A stretch of 64,000 nucleotides of DNA from a bacterium (GCA_020849855.1 JADZFO010000015.1:101126-165125), one strand, 5' to 3'. Counted from the first letter of the stretch, positions 1 to 8,630 are shown. Translations and numbers: made by a program. The notes: generated by a model from the letters alone, not told the origin.

Positions 1-898
1 CCGCGGCAGCTGCTGCGGCTTCCTCAGCGGCTTCGGGGTCCTCCTCGCCCGGGAGGGCCAGACCGCCATTCTTGCGCTTGGGATGCTTGGGGTCGGTCAG
101 GGGGGGCAGAGGAGGCTGCAGGGAGGCTGCGCTGTCGGCATCGCCCCAGCCGCCGTCACTAAGGATCTGGCTCAGCTCGCTGGAATCACCGTGCACAATG
201 GCCAGCGCCAGCTTGTCATCGGGGTTATAAAACTCAAAGCCCTCAGCGTCCTGGACGGAAATGTACTTGTTCTGGAGGTCCATCAGCACTGCGCCGTTGG
301 TACGCGGTGTAATCACATTAGCCTGCAGGTCGTGGTCCCATTCGAAGGAGCGTGTATCGGTGCTGCCCCGCGGACGGATCGACCAGCTGTAGGTGGTCCG
401 GCCCTGCACGATGGTGGGTTTGGATTCATCCACCTCAAAACCCTTGGAGGTCAGGCGGGCAAAAAACTCACGATACTCATCAAAGCGTTTGGTCTGGCCC
501 AGATAGTCGCGTTTGCCGATCGTTTCCAGCACATCCGTCAGGTACAGGCTGCCGAAGAAGACCCCCAGGCTGAGAATGACAAACAGAGTGCCAAGCACGA
601 TCCAAAGTGAACCCAGACAGCTCATGACCAGCGGCGAGCGTGGCGGCCTGTTCTCGGCGGACCTGGGTTCTGCAGCTTTACGAGACTGAACTCCCTGCTG
701 GCTGCGCTGCTGTTTGACTTCGCGAAGCGTGGGAGCGGAGCTGCTCTGCTGTGGACGCGCGGGTGCGGGCGCCGCTGCTGCAGGTGTGCGGGGCTTAGGG
801 GTGCCAGAGGTACTGCGGACGACCGGCACCACCTTCCCTGCGGGAGCGGTATTGTCGGTTCCGCGCATCCAGCGTGGCAGGTCGCCGCCACTGCTCAC
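1..898 (-). CDS. Hypothetical single-pass membrane protein (3' end outside window)
   Basis: I do not recognise the family. The frame opens with GTG at 898 and stays open to the window edge, about 299 codons. Residues 1-91 are rich in Pro, Ala, Ser and Gln and look disordered. One strong membrane segment lies near 93-119, followed by a folded soluble part and an acidic Ala/Glu-rich tail. The GTG overlaps the stop of the upstream gene (GTGA, 898-895), so the two are probably translationally coupled. An internal ATG (residue 92) just before the membrane segment is an alternative start. The gene is last in the visible part of the flagellar operon, so a role in the envelope or flagellar base is possible but not shown. 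Confidence 0.6.
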   Translation of the reverse strand, partial: MSSGGDLPRWMRGTDNTAPAGKVVPVVRSTSGTPKPRTPAAAAPAPARPQQSSSAPTLREVKQQRSQQGVQSRKAAEPRSAENRPPRSPLVMSCLGSLWIVLGTLFVILSLGVFFGSLYLTDVLETIGKRDYLGQTKRFDEYREFFARLTSKGFEVDESKPTIVQGRTTYSWSIRPRGSTDTRSFEWDHDLQANVITPRTNGAVLMDLQNKYISVQDAEGFEFYNPDDKLALAIVHGDSSELSQILSDGGWGDADSAASLQPPLPPLTDPKHPKRKNGGLALPGEEDPEAAEEAAAAAA

Positions 899-1239
899 TT
901 GCCTGCTCCTCTTCCCGCAGCGCTACCCTGCAAGCGGCTGATTTCATCCATCATGTCCTGCTGTCCGCTGCTCAGGCCGGCCTGCTGCCGGCTGATCGGC
1001 ACTGACTCATCAAGGCGCCGCATGCGCTGCTCGTCCTCGATTCTTTCGATATGTGTCTGAGCGCGGTCAACCCTGTCCTTCATTTCCTCAATGCTTGCCG
1101 GCATTTCACCGCGCTGACGGCGGGCCAGACGCGCGCGGTCACGACGGTAAAGCCACATCAGGGTGAGGATTGAAATGCCGAAACAAAGCAGGGCCAGAGT
1201 CTGACCTGTGCTTTCCGGCTGGATCAGGAGCATTTGCAT
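895..1239 (-). CDS. Small membrane-anchored coiled-coil protein, hypothetical
   Basis: A 114-residue protein with one hydrophobic segment near residues 14-31, then a run of basic residues, then a charged helical stretch (about 45-85) typical of a short coiled coil. The topology suggests an N-terminal anchor with a cytoplasmic helical domain, by the positive-inside rule. It lies 5 nt downstream of the AMIN/SPOR-like gene and overlaps the next gene by 4 nt, so all three are probably one transcript with fliO-fliP. No catalytic motif is visible and I cannot name the family. Confidence 0.6.
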   Translation of the reverse strand: MQMLLIQPESTGQTLALLCFGISILTLMWLYRRDRARLARRQRGEMPASIEEMKDRVDRAQTHIERIEDEQRMRRLDESVPISRQQAGLSSGQQDMMDEISRLQGSAAGRGAGK

Positions 1240-1244
1240 TGCGC

Positions 1245-2018
1245 TTAGGACAACGGAAGCTCGTTGCCCTGCCGTTCATTGATGCTGGAAGAATACCCCA
1301 TTTCACGCAGGCTGTTGTCTATTTCGGCAGCTTTGGCCGGGTCCGTGAAGCTCTGCTCCACGACTACCACATCACCCAGCACAAGCACCGCCGGCAGATA
1401 GTCCTCCGGGAACTCCGACTCCTCCACCAGGGCATAGGCCTGCTCTGGTGAGAGCTCTGCCATTATCTGGACGGCATACACCGTTGGAATCTTCGCTTTC
1501 GGGTTGCGGCGCACGTCAATTGCCAGCTTGGCCGGATCGTCAACCTCAATCACCTTGAACTCGGCGGGCCAGGGCAGATAAACCTGCATCTCCTTGATCC
1601 GCCCGTCTGGCGGGGTCACAATCGAGAAGGGCAGGGCTGGGCTGGACTGCACATAGGCATCCGCATCGAAGGTGGTGCCCTCCATGCGGATCACGAGGCG
1701 ATAAGGGAATTCGCGGTACTCCACGCTGTAAACCGGGTGCGCGGCCGCGTCTGCGCGGAGGCCCCCGGGGCTCTGCTGTTCGAAGTCCAGCACCATGCGG
1801 GTGGCGTCGTCAGGCTTGCCGAAACGGATGCTGGAAAGCACCGTGTTCTGGGTGGCGCTGCCGCCGCTGAAAGAGCCGCTGTCCTTGAACTGCCGTGGAA
1901 CCACCACCGGGGCCGCGGCCGGATCGCCCTGTGCGCTTGCCGCAAGGGGCCCGCCCAGAGCCAGCACCAGCAGGGCCGCTGCCACGAGAGGCAGTCGCCA
2001 AAGGTACATTTTCATCAT
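1245..2018 (-). CDS. Secreted protein with AMIN-like and SPOR-like regions
   Basis: An exported protein of about 257 residues. Three ATG codons lie close together (2018, 2015, 2009) just after a GAGG motif; any of them gives a clean signal peptide ending near an ASA site. Longer upstream starts would put a Cys/Arg-rich stretch before the signal. The middle part alternates strands and reads like an AMIN domain (RMVLDF, YRLVIRM, LAIDVRR patterns). The last ~75 residues resemble a SPOR fold (VYAVQI near its start, a helix with Ala/Glu, a final beta strand). Both folds bind peptidoglycan or envelope partners, so a periplasmic role linked to flagellum assembly is a reasonable inference. The domain calls are by eye and moderate in strength. 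Confidence 0.55.
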   Translation of the reverse strand: MMKMYLWRLPLVAAALLVLALGGPLAASAQGDPAAAPVVVPRQFKDSGSFSGGSATQNTVLSSIRFGKPDDATRMVLDFEQQSPGGLRADAAAHPVYSVEYREFPYRLVIRMEGTTFDADAYVQSSPALPFSIVTPPDGRIKEMQVYLPWPAEFKVIEVDDPAKLAIDVRRNPKAKIPTVYAVQIMAELSPEQAYALVEESEFPEDYLPAVLVLGDVVVVEQSFTDPAKAAEIDNSLREMGYSSSINERQGNELPLS

Positions 2019-2140
2019 CCTCAACCCCATGAAGGCGCCAGGGCGCCAAGCAGAAATGATAGCACAGCAGGGCCTCGGAGGCTGCATGAACAGCATACGG
2101 GAACCTGTGCTGCGGTGTCGCAAGGGCAGCCTGCGGGCCA

Positions 2141-3037
2141 TTAGAAAGTAACGCGCTTAAAGCTGTTGACAAGGCTGCCGAAGATCAGATTCCAGCCGTC
2201 GCTGAGCACAAACATCAGCAGCTTGAAGGGCAGGCTGACCAGCACCGGCGGAAGCATCAGCATGCCCATGCTCATCAGGATCGCGCTGACCACCATGTCA
2301 ATGACCAGGAAGGGCAGATAGATCACGAAGCCGATCTGGAAGGCACTCTTCAGCTCGCTGATCATGAAGGCCGGAATCACCACGTGCATTGGGTACTCAC
2401 GGCGCTTGGTGCCTGCCTGGATCTTGGCCATATCGCCGAAGAGCAGCAGGTCCTTGTCACGGGTCTGCAGCAGCATCCAGGTCTTGAGCGGGTCCTGGGC
2501 CCGCTGCAGCGCGACATCAGTCGTGATCGTCTCGTTGGCCAGGGGCTTGAGCGCATCCTGGTTGATCTTGTCCAGTACCGGCGCCATGACAAAGAGGGAG
2601 AGGAACAGCGCCAGGCCCACCAGCACGTTGTTTGGCGGCGCCTGCTGGGTGCCCATGGCGTTGCGCAGCAGACTGAGGACAATGATGATGCGGGTGAAGG
2701 GGGTCGCCATGACCACAATGCTGGGCGCCAGGGTCAGCAGCGTGAAAAGCAGCATGATCTGAATCAGTGAAGCGCTGTCGCCCTGGCCTCCGCCGATGCG
2801 GACTTCCATCTGCGGCAGGCTGGTCATGCTCTTGCCCTTGGCTGTGGGAGCACTCTGTGTCCCGGGCTTTCCGATATTGCCGTCGCCCTGGCCATAGACC
2901 GCCTGGCCCCAGGCAATGATGTTGCCAACGATGAACACCGCAAGGAAGACAAGGGCGCTGGCCTGGGCGGCGCGTCTGTGGGATGCAGTGGCGCTCTGCC
3001 GCAGGTTCTTCCAGAACTCGCCCCATCCCCCCGGCAT
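2141..3037 (-). CDS. fliP: Flagellar export gate protein FliP
   Basis: FliP is a core subunit of the FliPQR gate of the flagellar type III export apparatus in the inner membrane. The family signature is clear: TPFTR near residue 112, SLLRNAMGTQQAPPN, then NVLVGLALFLSLF, and the C-terminal LKSAFQIGF, MSMGMLMLPP and SLPFKLLMFVLSDGW blocks. A first hydrophobic segment (about 27-47) can serve as signal or anchor, followed by a 40-residue variable linker before the four conserved membrane helices. Length 298 is somewhat above usual because of the N-terminal extension. It starts 3 nt after the fliO stop. fliQ and fliR do not follow within the window, which is unusual. Confidence 0.95.
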   Translation of the reverse strand: MPGGWGEFWKNLRQSATASHRRAAQASALVFLAVFIVGNIIAWGQAVYGQGDGNIGKPGTQSAPTAKGKSMTSLPQMEVRIGGGQGDSASLIQIMLLFTLLTLAPSIVVMATPFTRIIIVLSLLRNAMGTQQAPPNNVLVGLALFLSLFVMAPVLDKINQDALKPLANETITTDVALQRAQDPLKTWMLLQTRDKDLLLFGDMAKIQAGTKRREYPMHVVIPAFMISELKSAFQIGFVIYLPFLVIDMVVSAILMSMGMLMLPPVLVSLPFKLLMFVLSDGWNLIFGSLVNSFKRVTF

Positions 3038-3040
3038 TTC

Positions 3041-4636
3041 CTAAGCCTCTTCCAGCTCTCTTAGCTGCTCCCTGATCTTCGTGATCAGCTGGCTCTCGCC
3101 ATCGCCGCTGCGGCTCCAGCGCGGCGCGGCGCTGGGCTCGTCGCCTGGCATTGCAGGCGCCTCGGCCAGGCTCAGCCCGCCGCGCGAACGGCGCATCTCG
3201 GCCACTGTCAGCACCGGCTCCGCATTGACTGCGTTGACGGCGCGGGGCCGCGGCTGCGCGGGAGCGCTGAGTTCCTTCTCGATAATCCGGCTGACCGCGG
3301 AGCGGTAGCCCTCGCCCTGGCTGTCTGCCGGCAGCTTGTCCAGCAGGTTGATACTGTGCGGGGTCGAACCCAGCACCAGCATCTCCCCGTGGAGCTGAAC
3401 AATCATGATCTGCTTGCCGGGGCCAAGGCTGATCGACTCCACAACCTTCATGTTGGCGGCACTGCTGCCAAGACCGGGCAGCACTCCGCCCAGCCGCCCG
3501 CTGGCCTGAAGCTTCTTCAGCCCGCGGCCCAGCAGCAGCAGGCAGCCCACAAGCAGGGCCAGCACACTGAAGGTGCGCAGGTAGTTCACCCTCGGAGCGG
3601 CAGGCGCAGAGCCTGAGGCCTCGCCAGTGCCGCCAGGAACCTGATCCAGCGGGTCGATCAGTCCCGCGCTGGCCTCAAGCTTCGTTTCCTTCGCCGGCTG
3701 CCTGTCTGATGGCTCGCTGCGGCTGGCGTTAATCACTCCAACCGGCTGGTCCAGCAGATTCAGCGCCTGTTCGCTTCCTGCATCCTGGGCATTTGAAGCG
3801 GCGGTGTTGTAGCTATGGGCATTATCAAGGTCGGCAATGGTGCTGCCAGAGTCAGCATCAATGCCCTCCTCAGGCTCAAAGTAGCCTGCCAGGCCTTCAT
3901 CCTTTGCGGCAGGAGGAGCCGCCTTGACGGCAGCCTTTGTTGGAGCAGGTTTTGTTTTCGCGGCCTTCGGCTGCTTGCTCAGGTCCAGGGGCTGCTTGAC
4001 GCTGGCCTTGCCGCCGCTGGCGGGCTTGGCCGCTTTGGTCTTTGCGGCTGGTTTACCGGCGGGCGGGGTCTTGCCTGCCGCAGGCTTCTGCTTGCTTGTA
4101 GTCCCTGCGGCCTTGTCTTCAGTCGCAGCCTTTTGCGCTGACTTACCGGAGCTCACCTTCTCAGCAGGTTTTGAGCCTGAGGCGTTCTTTTTCTGGTTGC
4201 CTACCTGCCTGACATTGCTGCTTACCAGGACATCTATGGCCTCGCCATCGGAAGTATCCGAGATGGCTATCTCTGCCTTTTCTTCAGCACGGGCTTTGTC
4301 CGCCTTGCCTGCGATGGTGCCGCTCTTTGAGTTCTTTTTCTTGTCCTTGGGAGGCAGCTTTTTCGAGGAGGCGGTGACGCCCTCTGCCGCGCTCTCTTCG
4401 GTGGGGGCCTCGTCATCTACGGGGGCGGGAGGGATAGCCAAAAGCGGGAGGGCATCTTTTGAGTCTGCGGCAGCAGAGTCATCTTCCTTCTGGTCAGACT
4501 TCTTGCCGCTTTCCTCACTCTTGGACTTGTCGCTCTTGTCACTGTCAGCATCGCTTTCCGCCGCTCCCAGCAGGCAGGTCAGCGCGAAGAGGCTGATAAT
4601 GACAAGAAGCCATGCCCCGCTTCCTGTAATTTTCAT
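3041..4636 (-). CDS. fliO: FliO-family flagellar protein with very long N-terminal extension
   Basis: FliO helps assemble FliP in the flagellar export gate. The recognisable FliO part is at residues about 349-445: a membrane helix near 356-370, then VVESISLGPGKQIMIVQL and an MLVLGSTP strand, as in FliO/FliZ proteins. FliO is normally about 100-220 residues; this protein has 531. Residues 1-25 are a signal peptide, and about 26-345 are low-complexity: Ser/Asp/Lys/Glu-rich, then a Lys/Ala/Pro-rich stretch with repeated PAAK and KAAK motifs that could bind peptidoglycan or anionic polymers. A short coiled tail ends the protein. GGAGG sits 7 nt before the ATG. A terminator separates it from cheY, so it probably has its own promoter. 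Confidence 0.8.
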   Translation of the reverse strand: MKITGSGAWLLVIISLFALTCLLGAAESDADSDKSDKSKSEESGKKSDQKEDDSAAADSKDALPLLAIPPAPVDDEAPTEESAAEGVTASSKKLPPKDKKKNSKSGTIAGKADKARAEEKAEIAISDTSDGEAIDVLVSSNVRQVGNQKKNASGSKPAEKVSSGKSAQKAATEDKAAGTTSKQKPAAGKTPPAGKPAAKTKAAKPASGGKASVKQPLDLSKQPKAAKTKPAPTKAAVKAAPPAAKDEGLAGYFEPEEGIDADSGSTIADLDNAHSYNTAASNAQDAGSEQALNLLDQPVGVINASRSEPSDRQPAKETKLEASAGLIDPLDQVPGGTGEASGSAPAAPRVNYLRTFSVLALLVGCLLLLGRGLKKLQASGRLGGVLPGLGSSAANMKVVESISLGPGKQIMIVQLHGEMLVLGSTPHSINLLDKLPADSQGEGYRSAVSRIIEKELSAPAQPRPRAVNAVNAEPVLTVAEMRRSRGGLSLAEAPAMPGDEPSAAPRWSRSGDGESQLITKIREQLRELEEA

Positions 4637-4739
4637 CGATTGCCTTCCTCCCGGTCAGTGGACCGGGTTCTCCCCGTGAGTCCATATCCTACCTGACGGA
4701 GCGGCAATCCGGACAGTTTGATTAGGTCAAATAAAAGTA

Positions 4740-4779
4740 AAAAGGACCAGCCACGCCGCAGGGCGCTGCCAGTCCTTTT
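4740..4779 (-). terminator. Rho-independent terminator downstream of cheY
   Basis: On the minus strand AAAAGGAC pairs with GTCCTTTT around an inner, mostly paired GC-rich stem, and is followed by TTTTTACTTTTATTT (about 4740 down to 4727). It lies 22 nt after the cheY stop and before fliO, so it should divide the flagellar cluster into flbD/fliM-fliY-cheY and fliO-fliP units, or attenuate readthrough. Confidence 0.8.
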
Positions 4780-4800
4780 GTTCCAGTTTCAGTTGGCCGC

Positions 4801-5160
4801 TCAGGCCAGGGACTTGTGGATCGCGTCCAGGACACGTTCAGGCTTGAAGGGCTTGACGATGAAGTCCTTCGCACCGGCCTGGATCGCCTCAATGACCATC
4901 GCCTGCTGACCCATCGCCGAGCACATGACCACCCGCGCGCCCTTGTCCATGGCGAGGATTTCCTTGAGGGCGGCAATGCCGTCCTTTTCGGGCATGGTGA
5001 TGTCCATGGTGACAAGGTCAGGCTTGAGTTCCTTGAACTTGTCGACCGCGACAGCGCCGTTCTCAGCTTCACCGGCGACGTCGAGACCATTCTTCGTCAG
5101 GATGTCTTTGATCATCATCCTCATGAAGGCCGCGTCGTCCACAATTAGCACACTTGCCAT
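4801..5160 (-). CDS. cheY: CheY-like single-domain response regulator
   Basis: A 119-residue stand-alone receiver domain. The acidic pair D8-D9, phospho-acceptor D53, S81 and K103-P104 are all in the expected places, so it should be phosphorylated normally. CheY-P binds FliM and reverses flagellar rotation. FliM and FliY, directly upstream, both begin with the EIDALL motif that binds CheY-P. The gene sits 60 nt downstream of fliY and is closed by a terminator, so it is probably made with the switch proteins. No chemotaxis kinase is in the window. Confidence 0.9.
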   Translation of the reverse strand: MASVLIVDDAAFMRMMIKDILTKNGLDVAGEAENGAVAVDKFKELKPDLVTMDITMPEKDGIAALKEILAMDKGARVVMCSAMGQQAMVIEAIQAGAKDFIVKPFKPERVLDAIHKSLA

Positions 5161-5220
5161 CTCTACTCCTCTGTCAAGACACTTCCTATATCGGCAGCAT
5201 TGGCGAAGCTGTAGAGCCTT

Positions 5221-6309
5221 TTAAGTGAGTTGGCTCAGACGCTCGCTGGCAGACAGAATGGAGGTCAGGCGGACGCCGAAGTTCTCGTCGATCACCACAA
5301 CCTCACCGCGGGCAAAGTACTTGCCGTTGACCAGCAGGTCGATAGGCTCTCCCGCAAGCTTATCCAGGGCAATAAGGCTGCCCTGGCCGTACTCAAGTAT
5401 CTGCCGGATAGGCACTGTGGTCTTGCCCAGCTCGACGGTGATCGTGAGCGGGACATCCAGCAGCAGATCCAGGTTACGCATTTCAATATCAGGCATCGGC
5501 GCGGGACCCAGCTGACTGAAGGCCGCCGGCGCATAGCTCATGTCTGAGGGCGCGATTGATCCCGAAGAAGCAGGCGGTGCTCCAAGGCCGGGAGCCGGGC
5601 CGGCTGCTTTGGCGGTCGGTGGCGGACTTGCCGCTGCCGTTGCCACCGGCTTCGGAGCCGGCATGATTACGGTCAGGATCCGCTGCACCAGGTCGGCCGG
5701 CAGGATATGGCGCACAACGGTCGGGCTGTCGCCGTTCTGGCTCAACTTGAGCCCGATCATCACGCCGGCAGCGGCACTGAGCTCGCCTGCTGCGGCGGCC
5801 AGATCCACAAGGCTGGCGGCGCCGGCATTAGTGGCCACCTTCAGCGCTGAGGCCACGTTGGTCATGTAAGTGCCGTTGACTGTGGAGACAACTTCACTGA
5901 CGGCGGAGATCTCCAGGTCCGAGAGGCTGTTGTCCTCGCCGCCTGGGTCACCGCCCGTCAGGGCGGCCGCCACCATCTTGGCGAAGCCCGGTTCAAGCAC
6001 CAGCAGGTGCGTGCACTCTTCGCCGACGGTCACCGGGATGCGGTAGATCAGGTCGTCGCCTACCAGGGCAGCAAGTTCATCACTGCTCACTGATGCGGCT
6101 TCCACCCCATCCAGGTTGTACTCAAAGCCGGTCATGGCATTGATCACACCCGCCAGGTTGCCCAGCGATTCGCGTTCAAAGGCGGCCAGCGCTTCAGTCT
6201 GTGCGCCGCTGAATGCGGTGCCGCCCGGGGCAGCGGCTGCCGGCGGGCTATCAACTGCCCCGCCCAGCAGGGCGTCAATCTCGGCCTGTGACAAACCAAC
6301 GTCGGACAT
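5221..6309 (-). CDS. fliY: Flagellar motor switch protein FliY/FliN
   Basis: A 362-residue switch-complex protein. Residues 7-15 carry the LSQAEIDALL CheY-P-binding motif. A CheC-like middle domain follows (about 40-210), then a Pro/Ala/Gly linker (about 222-275) and a C-terminal SpoA/FliN domain (about 280-355) with LDVPLTITVELGKT and ARGEVVVIDENFGVR blocks. This is FliY architecture, known from Firmicutes and spirochaetes, where FliY is also a CheY-P phosphatase. In the helix with SAVSEVVSTVNG, Glu is kept but the usual Asn three residues later is Ser, so activity at that site is doubtful. It starts 1 nt after fliM. Confidence 0.92.
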   Translation of the reverse strand: MSDVGLSQAEIDALLGGAVDSPPAAAAPGGTAFSGAQTEALAAFERESLGNLAGVINAMTGFEYNLDGVEAASVSSDELAALVGDDLIYRIPVTVGEECTHLLVLEPGFAKMVAAALTGGDPGGEDNSLSDLEISAVSEVVSTVNGTYMTNVASALKVATNAGAASLVDLAAAAGELSAAAGVMIGLKLSQNGDSPTVVRHILPADLVQRILTVIMPAPKPVATAAASPPPTAKAAGPAPGLGAPPASSGSIAPSDMSYAPAAFSQLGPAPMPDIEMRNLDLLLDVPLTITVELGKTTVPIRQILEYGQGSLIALDKLAGEPIDLLVNGKYFARGEVVVIDENFGVRLTSILSASERLSQLT

Positions 6310-6310
6310 A

Positions 6311-7333
6311 TCAGTGCTTCCTTCTTACGGCCGGATGCAGGACCTGATCCGGCTCTTCTAGTACCTGGGTAATCTGGGCGCCGCGGTGCTTGCCCACAAG
6401 GCCTGGCCGGCAGAGGAACTTCTCCAGTCCCTCAACCCTGACCCTCAGCTCTTCGTTTACTGCTGTTTCCAGGATGATCACATCACCCGGCTCAAGAGCC
6501 AGGATCTCGCGGAAGGTCAGCTGGGCCACGCCCAGCTCAACGGACATGGGCAGGCCCACCGCCTGCAGGATGCCGCTGGTCTTTTCCCGCGCTTCCCGGC
6601 TGGAACCGCGGGTGGCGACTGCGTACAGGGTCTGCGCGGAAAGCAGCGAGAGGATCGGCTCAAGCAGAACATAGGGATAGACAATGTTGATGATGCCGCT
6701 GAGGTTGCCGATTCGGGCCTCCAGGCTGATCAGCAGGATCATGTCGTTTGGGGGGACAATCTGGACGAAGAGCGGGTTGCTTTCGATGTCCTTCAGGGAG
6801 GGCTGCAGGTCGATCATCGAGGCCCAGGCTTCGCGCAGGAAGTCCATGCAGTCGTCCAGCAAGTTGCGGATCACGTGCGTTTCGATCTCGGTCAGCTCAC
6901 GGTCGTTGGAGCCGCCCTCGCCGCTGCCGCCCAGCAGGCGGTCAATGATCGGCAGGCCCAGGGTGGGCGAGAACTCCAGCACAGCCTTGCCTTCCAGTGG
7001 TTCCAGGTTGAAAGCGCTGATGATGGTCGGGTTGGGGATGGAAAGCATGAACTCCTGGTAAGTCACCTGGTCCACGGAGCTCACGCTGATGGAAACGAAG
7101 TTGCGCAGCACAGCAGAGAGCTTGCCGCTCCAGAGGCGGCCGAAGGTCTCATGCAGGATGTGGATCGTTCTGATCTGTTCCTTGCTGAACTTGCTGGGGC
7201 GCATGAAATCGTAGGGCTTGACCTTGACAGCTTTGTCGTTGGCCTCTGCCGCGATCTCTTCCGCCTTTAACTCGCCGGACGATAACGCATTTAATAGGGC
7301 GTCTATCTCGTCCTGGCTCAGAACTTCAGGCAT
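6311..7333 (-). CDS. fliM: Flagellar motor switch protein FliM
   Basis: FliM forms the middle of the C-ring and binds CheY-P. The 340-residue protein starts with the LSQDEIDALL motif, then has the FliM core (PYDFMRPSKFSKEQ, LHETFGRLWSGKLSAVLR, VDQVTYQEFMLSIPNP, a GGSGEGG loop near the middle) and a C-terminal SpoA domain (LTFREILALEPGDVI). Length and motif order are normal for the family. It lies 40 nt downstream of flbD and next to fliY, so the three should be co-transcribed and made in switch-complex proportions. Confidence 0.96.
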   Translation of the reverse strand: MPEVLSQDEIDALLNALSSGELKAEEIAAEANDKAVKVKPYDFMRPSKFSKEQIRTIHILHETFGRLWSGKLSAVLRNFVSISVSSVDQVTYQEFMLSIPNPTIISAFNLEPLEGKAVLEFSPTLGLPIIDRLLGGSGEGGSNDRELTEIETHVIRNLLDDCMDFLREAWASMIDLQPSLKDIESNPLFVQIVPPNDMILLISLEARIGNLSGIINIVYPYVLLEPILSLLSAQTLYAVATRGSSREAREKTSGILQAVGLPMSVELGVAQLTFREILALEPGDVIILETAVNEELRVRVEGLEKFLCRPGLVGKHRGAQITQVLEEPDQVLHPAVRRKH

Positions 7334-7373
7334 ACCGCCTATCTCCCCTGGGCCGCTGGGGCCGCTCTATAGC

Positions 7374-7583
7374 TCAGCCGCCTTCCGGCGGCAACACGCC
7401 GACGCTGTGAACACGCCGGGCATAGCTCAGCACGAGTTCGATGACCTCTTCGACGCTTTCGCGCACCAGCAGCTTCTTGCCTGAAAGCAGGCTGATCACT
7501 GTGTCGGGGGTGGCCTCAACCAGCTCAATCTGGTCGGCATTAAGCACAAAGCTCTCCCCGTTGCGCCTCGTCAATCGGATCAT
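7374..7583 (-). CDS. flbD: FlbD family flagellar protein
   Basis: A 69-residue protein matching the small FlbD family found beside motAB/fliM in many flagellar operons: starts MIRLTRRNG, then FVLNADQIELVEATPDTVI and a KKLLVRESVEEVIELV helix. Its biochemical role is not settled; it is not the Caulobacter regulator of the same name. It is the first gene of the fliM-fliY-cheY group here, 74 nt downstream of pfkA. Position and length agree with the family. Confidence 0.85.
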   Translation of the reverse strand: MIRLTRRNGESFVLNADQIELVEATPDTVISLLSGKKLLVRESVEEVIELVLSYARRVHSVGVLPPEGG

Positions 7584-7657
7584 GTCTACTCGCCAAGGGT
7601 TATTTCGGCACTAAGTGCCTCTGTCTTGACTCTGTAAGGTCTGGCGCAGCGAGGGCC

Positions 7658-8623
7658 TCAGGCCAGGACCATGGCCAGGTCATAAAGCGAGCGGTCGATT
7701 CCGCGGATGCCGGAAGTAGCCACGTCAAAGGCCACTTCCACCACTTCGCCGCGCAGCTGCCCCACCACCATGCCCGTGCGGCCGGCCAGATAGGCCTGTA
7801 CCGCGGCAAAGCCGGTGCGTGAAGCGAGGATGCGGTCAACAGTGGTCGGGGCGCCGCCGCGCTGGATATGTCCAGGTATGCAGGCGCGCACCTCATGCAT
7901 CTCGGGGAGGTGCTGGTTCAGAAAGCCGGTCAGGTCGGTCGCCCGTCCAGCGCCCTCGGCGATCACGACCAGGCTGAAGGTACGGCCGTCGGATATGCGG
8001 CGCGTGACCGTATCCAGCACTTCCTCGCGGTCCCAGGGTATCTCGGGGATCAGGATCACATCCGCGCCGCAGGCCATGCCCGCGTGCAGCGCCAGCCAGC
8101 CGGCGTTGCGGCCCATGGCCTCGATCACGAAGGTGCGGTGATGGCTCTCGGCGGTATCGCGCAGGCGGTTGATGCACCAGGCCAGGGTGTCGCAGGCAGT
8201 GTCGAAGCCCAGTGTCCGGTCCATGCCCGGGATGTCGTTATCGATGGTTCCGGTCAGGCCTATAACGTTGGCGCCGTTCTTCATCAGCGCCTTGGCGCCG
8301 CGGAAGGTGCCGTCGCCGCCGATTGCCAGCAGGCAGTCAATGCCGTGGTCTTTCAGAATGCCAGCGGCCTTGCCCGGACCGTGCGGCTGCAGCATCTCCG
8401 CGCTGCGCGCGCAGCCGATGAAGCTGCCGCCCCGGGACAGCATGTTTGAGACGGCCTTGGAGTCGACCTTCTCAAACTCCCCGGCCAGCAGGCCCTCATA
8501 ACCGCGGTAAATCAGCTCGACTTCCAGCCCGGCACTGATGCCGCAGCGGACCACAGCGCGCACGGCCGCGTTCATGCCGGGAGCATCTCCCCCGCTGGTA
8601 AGCACGGCAATCTTCTTTGGCAT
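7658..8623 (-). CDS. pfkA: ATP-dependent 6-phosphofructokinase
   Basis: Phosphorylates fructose 6-phosphate to fructose 1,6-bisphosphate in glycolysis. The 321-residue length is that of bacterial PfkA. GGDG at residues 102-105 carries the Gly that marks ATP rather than PPi use; TIDND (126-130) holds the catalytic Asp; MGRNAGWLA and PGHIQRGG are the substrate-binding blocks. The family's usual PGTIDND is TGTIDND here, a minor change. No ribosome-binding site is visible, and TATAAT sits 7 nt before ATG, overlapping the scpA stop, so the gene may be read both from scpA and from its own leaderless promoter. Confidence 0.95.
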   Translation of the reverse strand: MPKKIAVLTSGGDAPGMNAAVRAVVRCGISAGLEVELIYRGYEGLLAGEFEKVDSKAVSNMLSRGGSFIGCARSAEMLQPHGPGKAAGILKDHGIDCLLAIGGDGTFRGAKALMKNGANVIGLTGTIDNDIPGMDRTLGFDTACDTLAWCINRLRDTAESHHRTFVIEAMGRNAGWLALHAGMACGADVILIPEIPWDREEVLDTVTRRISDGRTFSLVVIAEGAGRATDLTGFLNQHLPEMHEVRACIPGHIQRGGAPTTVDRILASRTGFAAVQAYLAGRTGMVVGQLRGEVVEVAFDVATSGIRGIDRSLYDLAMVLA

Positions 8624-8630
8624 GGCGGGG

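Noticed and set aside
3924-4679. 251-residue plus-strand frame
   Set aside because: It is the antisense shadow of the low-complexity part of fliO; the minus-strand gene has signal peptide, membrane helix and FliO domain.
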